DNA from: Candidatus Pacearchaeota archaeon
GTDB taxonomy: Archaea > Nanobdellota > Nanobdellia > Pacearchaeales > GW2011-AR1
Direction of reading: 5' to 3'
DNA length: 12,675 nt
NCBI GenBank assembly: GCA_016234025.1
Contig: JACQLL010000058.1
Coordinates: 1 to 12,675, forward strand
The translations under genes and the position numbers were made by a program. How positions within the stretch are numbered: the first letter of the stretch is position 1; every line of letters begins with the position of its first letter. The notes under the pieces are model-generated. The model was not told where the DNA came from. It ran no database searches and saw only the letters and a program-made list of their open reading frames with translations. Positions 8,265-12,675 of this stretch are shown here, one piece after another.

Positions 8265-8999
8265 ATGACAGACGAAGAAAAAACTATGGAAGAGAAGCCA
8301 AGTAAATTACGTGAAAGATTGCATCGTTTAGCAGATAGCATGGCTAACGGACTTGAAACTGCCGGAAGTTATTTAGGAAAAGCAACAGATAGAGCCGGAA
8401 GAGGGATTAATCACGCAATGGAAGCAGGAACAAGAAGACATGAAGAAATTCAGAAAAGCGGTGGATACATCGCAGGTATCAGAAGCGTGACGCAAGGTGC
8501 AGAAAAGAGCATAAAAAAGTTTTATAAAAATGTCGAAGAAAGTTTCTTCACCGATGGAGAATTTGACAAAGAAAAAACAAGAAGAGCATTGTGTGACAGA
8601 GGACAAGCAATTGAAAGATTTGGAAAACAAGCTTATTATGATCTTTCAAAACTAGTATGTGATGGAACAGAAATAGCAGGAAAGAAATATAGAGAATTTT
8701 TCCCGTCAGATGAAGAATTAAAGGGAAGGTATGCCGGAATTGGAACGCACACTAAACTTATGTTAAGAAAAGATTTCGATGCGTGTCTTTCGTACCATGA
8801 TAGAGCAAACAACGAGTTACCGGAAAGCAAAGATTACCGCTCCCAAATTTTGGAAGACATAAAAGCGAGCGGAAGCAAATCAAAAGAAGAACTATTATTT
8901 TTTTATTCTGCACGGCTTAATAACGCAGGACTTTTCGGCGCATTTGACATACACACTATATCTAAAATGACGATTGCCGCAAACTCTTTGGAAGATTAA
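8265..8999 (+). CDS. Hypothetical amphipathic helical protein
   Basis: A 244-aa protein, hydrophilic and almost wholly helical in appearance, with no signal peptide or transmembrane helix. Residues 22-65 show an 11-residue periodicity: LADSMANGLET, AGSYLGKATDR, AGRGINHAMEA. Small and hydrophobic residues fall on one face, and Lys, Arg, Asp and Glu fall on the other. Such 11-mers occur in apolipoprotein-, synuclein- and LEA-like lipid-binding helices. Residues about 100-170 form basic helices with two Cys, and the C-terminal 70 residues form a compact helical domain ending in a hydrophobic segment (AGLFGAFDIHTISKM). The similar amphipathic tract near the C-terminus of the fifth operon protein suggests that both attach to a membrane and may work together. 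It has its own leaderless promoter. The family is unknown. Confidence 0.8.
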   Translation: MTDEEKTMEEKPSKLRERLHRLADSMANGLETAGSYLGKATDRAGRGINHAMEAGTRRHEEIQKSGGYIAGIRSVTQGAEKSIKKFYKNVEESFFTDGEFDKEKTRRALCDRGQAIERFGKQAYYDLSKLVCDGTEIAGKKYREFFPSDEELKGRYAGIGTHTKLMLRKDFDACLSYHDRANNELPESKDYRSQILEDIKASGSKSKEELLFFYSARLNNAGLFGAFDIHTISKMTIAANSLED

Positions 9000-9011
9000 T
9001 TTTTGAAAAAC
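8999..9011. terminator. Possible bidirectional oligo-T terminator between convergent genes
   Basis: Just after the stop of the seventh gene, ATTTTTGAAAAAC gives a run of five T on each strand at the meeting point of convergent genes (stops at 8999 plus and 9031 minus). Archaeal termination can use short T-runs without a hairpin. The call rests only on the T-runs and position. Confidence 0.35.
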
Positions 9012-9030
9012 AAAGACCTAACTTAGAGAA

Positions 9031-9495
9031 TCAAATTCCCAAATACCTAACATACTTTATTCCAGTAAAGGGCTCTCCTTTAGCACGTTCTCTCATCGCC
9101 ACAACAAAATCTCCGCCTGCCTGTGACCTTCCTTTAATAACTTCAAGTTCGTAAGTGTCATGGCTTTTTCCCTCGCCGTATTCTCCGGAATTTGCCTGCG
9201 CAAAGCAAGTTCTTATTTCAGCTCCCAATATAACTGAAGGATCCAACTTCATCGGGATAATAACCCTGATAGCTCTGTCCTCTAACAATTTCTTAGCTTT
9301 GTCAACATGTTCTTCAAAAAGAAAAGATAGTTCTGCATAAGGCATTGTTTTTTTCACCTCGTCGTCGCTCGGCATCTTTTCCACACTAATATAATCCACA
9401 ATAGTAAAAACGCCTTCTTCTCCCATATCAACAACTGCAGGCACATTAATCACTCTGCCAGAGAATATCGGATATTCTTCGTTCATTATTTTCAT
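9031..9495 (-). CDS. Hypothetical small protein, convergent to the operon
   Basis: A 154-aa soluble, acidic protein of unknown family. Its N-terminal half alternates beta-like strands (IFSGRVINVPAVV, VFTIVDYISV) with a helix (AELSFLFEEHVDKAKKLLED). The C-terminal half is beta-rich (IRVIIPMKL, TYELEVI, DFVVAMRE). It could be a beta-barrel or nucleic-acid-binding fold, but no motif settles this. The ATG at 9495 is preferred because the box A centred 26 bp upstream puts the transcript start at about that codon; the second Met at 9486 is the alternative. It converges with the operon side and lies 24 bp downstream of another minus-strand gene, with its own promoter. I see no specific functional clue. 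Confidence 0.75.
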   Translation of the reverse strand: MKIMNEEYPIFSGRVINVPAVVDMGEEGVFTIVDYISVEKMPSDDEVKKTMPYAELSFLFEEHVDKAKKLLEDRAIRVIIPMKLDPSVILGAEIRTCFAQANSGEYGEGKSHDTYELEVIKGRSQAGGDFVVAMRERAKGEPFTGIKYVRYLGI

Positions 9496-9516
9496 TAAAA
9501 TTTATTAACAACAGTC

Positions 9517-9525
9517 GTTTTAAAG
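9517..9525 (-). promoter_or_regulatory. Box A promoter overlapping the upstream gene's stop codon
   Basis: Read on the minus strand this is CTTTAAAAC, centred 26 bp before the ATG at 9495. It overlaps the TAA stop (9520-9522) of the upstream minus-strand gene, so the core promoter and the end of the neighbouring reading frame share bases. It predicts a leaderless mRNA. Confidence 0.55.
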
Positions 9526-9816
9526 TTTTCTATCAAAGAGCTCTGTAAAATATTCATTTAATCTGTCCGAAAAGTATTTGTGAACTGCGCCTTCGGCAAC
9601 TCTCATTCTGTCTCCCTCTTTTAATCCAAGAACGTAAGCAAGCGTTTTTTTCTTTAAATTAGCTGTTCGATGCGTCTCAGGTGGCTTCCCATCTTGGCTG
9701 TAGATATAAGGAGGAATAAACTCAACTCGAACAACTTTATTTATGGTGTTATAAGATAAAACTCTAAGCTCATAATTATTTGGCTTTCCCTCAAGTTGAA
9801 TAAGTTCTTCGGCCAT
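9520..9816 (-). CDS. Hypothetical small basic protein
   Basis: A 98-aa protein starting MAEELIQLEG. An in-frame GTG lies 6 bp further upstream at 9822, but the box A centred near 9846 places the transcript start at about 9820, inside or after that GTG, so the ATG is preferred. The N-terminal half is beta-like (NYELRVLSYN, KVVRVEFIPPYIY). A basic helix follows (RTANLKKKTLAYVLGL), then a GDRMRV turn and strand, and an amphipathic C-terminal helix with aromatic residues. I do not recognise the family; a small RNA- or DNA-binding protein is possible from its charge only. It is divergent from aIF5B, with repeat copy B between the two promoters. Confidence 0.72.
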   Translation of the reverse strand: MAEELIQLEGKPNNYELRVLSYNTINKVVRVEFIPPYIYSQDGKPPETHRTANLKKKTLAYVLGLKEGDRMRVAEGAVHKYFSDRLNEYFTELFDRKL

Positions 9817-9840
9817 TTTCACGATAAAAGGTAGTTCTTA

Positions 9841-9850
9841 ATAAATATTT
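9841..9850 (-). promoter_or_regulatory. Box A promoter of the 98-aa gene
   Basis: On the minus strand this reads AAATATTTAT, centred about 29 bp before the ATG at 9816. It predicts a leader of a few bases at most. It lies about 30 bp from the left end of repeat copy B. Confidence 0.55.
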
Positions 9851-9878
9851 CTGTGTTAAAGAATCATTCTCCTAAAGA

Positions 9879-10010
9879 ATATAGTCCGCCAATTTAATCT
9901 TTCGGTTTTCTGAAGCTTCGTGAGAAGCGAAGATTAGAGAACTTCGTTCTCTTTTTTCATTGGTGGACTATTAAGGAACCAACACCGAGAAACTTAGTTG
10001 GTTCACTATA
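9879..10010 (+). repeat. Structured repeat, copy B (long form, branched)
   Basis: A 132-bp unit differing from copy C at only 5 positions. The outer stem pairs 9881-9893 with 9959-9971; its single G-T wobble is an A-T pair in copy C. Inside it lie two hairpins. One pairs AATCTTTCG (9896-9904) with CGAAGATT (9928-9935) around a nested GCTTC/GAAGC stem with GTGA loop (9915-9928). The other is AGAGAAC/GTTCTCT (9936-9952) with a 3-nt loop, followed by a T-run. A separate second hairpin pairs GAACCAAC (9976-9983) with GTTGGTTC (9997-10004) and has ACCGAGAAA in its loop. The unit ends in ACTATA. It fills the space between the divergent promoters of the 98-aa gene and aIF5B. Confidence 0.9.
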
Positions 10011-10052
10011 TCTCTTAAAGCAAGAATTAATGATCTTGGCAAAAACCGCAAA

Positions 10053-10061
10053 CCTTTTTAA
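10053..10061 (+). promoter_or_regulatory. Box A promoter of aIF5B
   Basis: CCTTTTTAA is centred about 27 bp before the ATG at 10084, and an A/C-rich stretch precedes it that could serve as the BRE. It predicts a leaderless mRNA starting at that ATG. This argues against the upstream in-frame ATG at 10030, which would lie before the promoter. Confidence 0.65.
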
Positions 10062-10083
10062 CCTAAATTCTACTCCTCAAAAC

Positions 10084-11802
10084 ATGCCAGAACAAAAAAT
10101 AAGACAGCCAATTGTAACAATAGCAGGTCACGTCGACCACGGAAAAACCTCCATTTTGGATTGCTTTAGAGAGAGCGCTGTCCAAAAAACAGAAGCCGGA
10201 GGAATAACACAAAAAATCTCGTTCACAAAATATCCTCTCTCTCAAATAAAAAAAGCATGTCCTCTCATTAACTCAAATAAAATAAAATTGGAAATTTCCG
10301 GCTTCCTTTTCATCGACACGCCTGGCCATGCCGCATTCACAAATTTAAGAAAACGCGGAGGCTCACTCGCAGACCTCGCAATCCTCGTCGTTAACATAAA
10401 AGAAGGAATAAAACCCCAAACAGCAGAAGTAATACAAATACTAAAAGCAAACAAAACACCATTTATGATAGCCCTCAACAAAATAGATACCATCTCTGGT
10501 TGGAAAACACAAAAAGAAAAAACATTAAAAGAATCGATAGAGTCTCAGTCAATCAACGCATCTCAAGATTTTCAGGAATCGCTCCTGACATTTCAGGGTG
10601 CGCTGTCACAGCACGGATTTGAATCAGACCTCTTCTACGATGTTACCGACTTCACAAAAAAAATAACAATAATTCCCTGCTCGGCAAAAACAAAAGAGGG
10701 AATTCCGGAACTGCTCTTGACTCTTTGCGGACTCTCGCAAAAATTCCTGAAAGAGCGGCTAACCCTTTCAAAAGATGCGAAAGGAGTAATCTTGGAGATT
10801 AAAAAAGAAAAATCAATGGAACATATAGAATCAATAATCTACGACGGAGAATTAGAATGCGGAGATGAAATAGCAATCGCAACTTTTAACGATATTATAA
10901 TTTCAAAAGTCAGGGCAATAAGCGAGATCGGTCCGCTGACTTCAAGATACTATCCCTGCCAAAAAGTAACTGCGGCGACAGGAGCAAGAATACAACTAAC
11001 AGAAAAAAAAGGAATCCTTCCCGGAATGCCATTCCAAAAACTAAGCAACAACTTAGAAAAAATAAAAGAAGATTTTAAAAAAGAAATTTCAGAAACAATA
11101 AACCTCGATAAAACAGGAATCGTGATAAAAGCCGACTCGTTGGGAAGCCTGGAAGCATTAATAACTCTCCTCAAACAAGAAAACATAAAAATTGTAAGGG
11201 CAGGAATTGGAAACATAAACAAAAGCGATTTAATAAGCTCTAAAGCAAACCTCGACATAAATCCTCTCGACGCAGTTATACTTGGATTCAACGTCGAAAC
11301 AGAATTGGAAGAGCCGGAAAATAAAATAAAAATCTTCACAGACGAGGTTGTCTACAAGCTGATTGAAAACTTTTCAGGATGGAAAAGACAAAAACAAGAA
11401 GAGATAGAGAAAGAAAAGCTGATGGAGCTATCGATGATATGCAAACTGGAAATTCTACATCAGTACGTTTTTAGAAATCTAAACCCTGCAATCTTCGGCG
11501 TAAAAGTCCTCGCTGGGAAATTAAAGACAGGACTAAAATTAATCGACGAAGAGGGAAACGAAATAGGGAGAGTAAAATCAATCCAGCAGGACAAAGAATC
11601 AACAAAAGAATCTCCGGAAGGCAGAGAAGTTGCAATCTCAATCCCGGGGGTAAACTTTGAAAGAAGATTAAAAGACAAAAAATTCCTGTACGGTTTTCTA
11701 AGCGAAAAAGAAATCAAAAAATTCGAAAAAAACAAAGACCTTTTATCATCGAAAGAAATTTCGGCATTGAGAGAAATTCAGGAAATTCGGGAGAAAACTT
11801 AA
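10084..11802 (+). CDS. infB: Archaeal translation initiation factor IF5B (IF2-type GTPase)
   Basis: A 572-aa GTPase that promotes ribosomal subunit joining and initiator-tRNA placement in archaea. G motifs are clear: G1 GHVDHGKT (15-22), G2 with EAGGITQ (37-43), G3 DTPGH (78-82), G4 NKID (132-135) and G5 SAK (200-202). The AGGITQ switch-I motif and the C-terminal layout match the aIF5B/eIF5B family: a beta-barrel domain II, a domain III with VIKADSLGSLEAL, a long linker helix and a domain IV barrel. Length is close to the archaeal norm of about 600 aa. Start: the ATG at 10084 fits the usual short N-terminus and the promoter spacing; the ATG at 10030 adds 18 residues encoded by promoter sequence. 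No intein or frameshift is visible. This gene is the chief evidence that the window is archaeal. Confidence 0.96.
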   Translation: MPEQKIRQPIVTIAGHVDHGKTSILDCFRESAVQKTEAGGITQKISFTKYPLSQIKKACPLINSNKIKLEISGFLFIDTPGHAAFTNLRKRGGSLADLAILVVNIKEGIKPQTAEVIQILKANKTPFMIALNKIDTISGWKTQKEKTLKESIESQSINASQDFQESLLTFQGALSQHGFESDLFYDVTDFTKKITIIPCSAKTKEGIPELLLTLCGLSQKFLKERLTLSKDAKGVILEIKKEKSMEHIESIIYDGELECGDEIAIATFNDIIISKVRAISEIGPLTSRYYPCQKVTAATGARIQLTEKKGILPGMPFQKLSNNLEKIKEDFKKEISETINLDKTGIVIKADSLGSLEALITLLKQENIKIVRAGIGNINKSDLISSKANLDINPLDAVILGFNVETELEEPENKIKIFTDEVVYKLIENFSGWKRQKQEEIEKEKLMELSMICKLEILHQYVFRNLNPAIFGVKVLAGKLKTGLKLIDEEGNEIGRVKSIQQDKESTKESPEGREVAISIPGVNFERRLKDKKFLYGFLSEKEIKKFEKNKDLLSSKEISALREIQEIREKT

Positions 11803-11833
11803 TTCCTACCGAGAAATGTGGAGTTTGAATTAA
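11799..11833 (+). other. Candidate solo hairpin carrying the repeat's ACCGAGAAA loop
   Basis: The arms TTAATTC (11799-11805) and GAATTAA (11827-11833) enclose a 21-nt loop that contains ACCGAGAAA at 11808-11816, the 9-mer found in the second-hairpin loop of all three repeats. It overlaps the aIF5B stop codon. Stem sequence and loop size differ from the repeats, so it may be a decayed copy or chance. Confidence 0.3.
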
Positions 11834-11890
11834 AGGCAATGCGTGGGAAAGTCGCTATTAAAAAGACTAAAAATAAAAGAGAAAGAATAA

Positions 11891-11899
11891 TTTAAAATA
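11891..11899 (+). promoter_or_regulatory. Box A promoter of the HEPN gene
   Basis: TTTAAAATA is centred 25 bp before the ATG at 11920, the same leaderless spacing as other genes here. The rest of 11834-11890 is A/G-rich, and I see no gene or RNA in it. Confidence 0.6.
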
Positions 11900-11919
11900 A
11901 ATGAAATCCTATACAAACA

Positions 11920-12498
11920 ATGCCATTTCATTATCAAATTAAGTTTTTAGACAAATCTAAAGAGTCTCCGAATTCAGAGGAATTAAGAATTGTTAACAAG
12001 CAGACAGAGAGCCTAAAGTTTAATAGGGGAAATATTTTGGACTACATTATTGAAATTGAATTAATAATAAACATCTTAATTGAAAACGCCATGATACATA
12101 AAAAATCAAAGTTATGGAAAGTTTTTAGAGCTAATATTCTAAACAATAAGAGTGTAACATTTAAACACAAGATAGACCTTTTATGTGCTATAATAAAAGA
12201 AAAAAAGGAATTAGACGGAGTTAATCTAAGTGTTCTTGAAAAGTCCCTAAACTCTCTAAGAGAAGAAAGAAATAAATGGGCTCATGGTGTAATTCATTTT
12301 AAAGAGGAGAAGGAGAACAAAAAATTATATCTTGAACCCTATTTGAACTGGATAAATTCTAATGGAAAGGAAAATGAGATATGTGTAGGAGGTTCCTATT
12401 TTAGTAATTTGACTGATGAATTGGAGGCTAGTCGGAGAATTCTTGTCGAATTATTGAAAAAAAGAAAAATCTTATCTAAGAACTTTCCCCAAATATAG
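11920..12498 (+). CDS. HEPN-domain protein, possible ribonuclease
   Basis: A 192-aa all-helical protein. Residues 114-123 read REERNKWAHG, which holds the HEPN signature R-x4-6-H (R117, H122) with the common N and A before the His. The N-terminal helix (residues 37-58, GNILDYIIEIELIINILIEN) has the hydrophobic and acidic pattern typical of the first HEPN helix. HEPN proteins often act as metal-independent RNases in toxin-antitoxin, abortive-infection and CRISPR-linked systems; others are inactive or regulatory. No MNT nucleotidyltransferase antitoxin gene is seen beside it, but the window ends soon after. The gene looks more A/T-rich than aIF5B, lies between near-identical repeats B and C, and takes its TAG stop (12496-12498) from the left end of copy C. 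This suggests accessory or acquired DNA. Confidence 0.7.
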   Translation: MPFHYQIKFLDKSKESPNSEELRIVNKQTESLKFNRGNILDYIIEIELIINILIENAMIHKKSKLWKVFRANILNNKSVTFKHKIDLLCAIIKEKKELDGVNLSVLEKSLNSLREERNKWAHGVIHFKEEKENKKLYLEPYLNWINSNGKENEICVGGSYFSNLTDELEASRRILVELLKKRKILSKNFPQI

Positions 12499-12624
12499 TC
12501 CACCAATTTAATCTTTCGGTTTTCTGAAGCTTCGTGAGAAGCGAAGATTAGAGAACTTCTTTCTCTTTATTTATTGGTGGACTATTAGGGAACCAACACC
12601 GAGAAACTTAGTTGGTTCACTATA
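12493..12624 (+). repeat. Structured repeat, copy C (long form, branched)
   Basis: A 132-bp unit about 96% identical to copy B and in the same orientation. The outer stem ATAGTCCACCAAT (12495-12507) with ATTGGTGGACTAT (12573-12585) is perfect over 13 bp. Second hairpin: GAACCAAC (12590-12597) with GTTGGTTC (12611-12618), loop containing ACCGAGAAA (12598-12606). It ends in ACTATA (12619-12624). Its first 6 bases overlap the HEPN gene, whose TAG stop is the TAG of the repeat's left arm. Sequence diverges from copy B immediately outside the unit, which marks the boundaries. Confidence 0.9.
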
Positions 12625-12647
12625 CCTAATCACAAATCTTAAAACTC

Positions 12648-12675
12648 GAAGCTTCGTAAGAACCGAGGGTCAAAG
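12648..12675 (+). repeat. Partial sequence resembling the repeat core
   Basis: GAAGCTTCGTAAGAACCGAG (12648-12667) matches 17 of 20 positions with the core hairpin region of copies B and C (GAAGCTTCGTGAGAAGCGAA). It lies 23 bp after copy C and continues to the window edge, so it may be the start of another related element. Confidence 0.4.

Noticed and set aside
11803..11919. tRNA, C/D-box sRNA or small gene between aIF5B and the HEPN gene
   Set aside because: No cloverleaf, no convincing C and D boxes and no open frame with a ribosome site; apart from the candidate hairpin and box A it is A/G-rich spacer.
1..12624. CRISPR array
   Set aside because: The repeats are few, over 90 bp long, kilobases apart, internally structured and separated by genes, with no spacer-like regularity and no cas genes.

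Overview
The window looks like a stretch of archaeal chromosome, most plausibly from a small-genome (DPANN-type) lineage. Three things point to this. There is an archaeal/eukaryal-type translation initiation factor IF5B at 10084-11802. Transcription starts look archaeal: five monocistronic or first genes each have an A/T-rich box A centred about 25-30 bp before the start codon, which predicts leaderless mRNAs, while some internal genes carry GGTGA or GGAGGT ribosome sites. Coding is dense and most proteins match nothing I recognise. TAA, TGA and TAG all act as stops. Assignment to DPANN is inference; 'archaeon' is well supported.

Layout: (1) 1-94, copy A of a structured repeat. (2) 171-8230, a tight same-strand six-gene operon: a coiled-coil protein with a possible TelA-like C-terminus, an unknown protein, a single-domain AAA+ ATPase, an unknown protein, a small protein with hydrophobic segments and an amphipathic C-terminal helix, and a 614-aa protein with a membrane segment near each end and an EF-hand-like calcium loop. 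(3) 8265-8999, a seventh same-strand gene with its own promoter and an amphipathic 11-residue periodic region like that of gene five. (4) 9031-9816, two small minus-strand genes of unknown function, each with its own promoter. (5) 9879-10010, repeat copy B. (6) 10084-11802, aIF5B. (7) 11920-12498, a HEPN-domain protein. (8) 12493-12624, repeat copy C, whose first bases supply the HEPN gene's stop codon; a fragment resembling the repeat core begins at 12648.

The operon is the best candidate for an undescribed system. An AAA+ ATPase sits between proteins of unknown fold, with a probable two-pass envelope protein and one or two peripheral membrane-binding proteins. This reads like an ATP-driven envelope-associated machine. 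A link to TelA/Ter-type envelope stress modules is possible but rests on remote resemblance. The second notable item is the three-copy repeat family. Its tandem hairpins keep pairing through compensatory base changes, and its second hairpin keeps an ACCGAGAAA loop, so it has been selected as a folded DNA or RNA.
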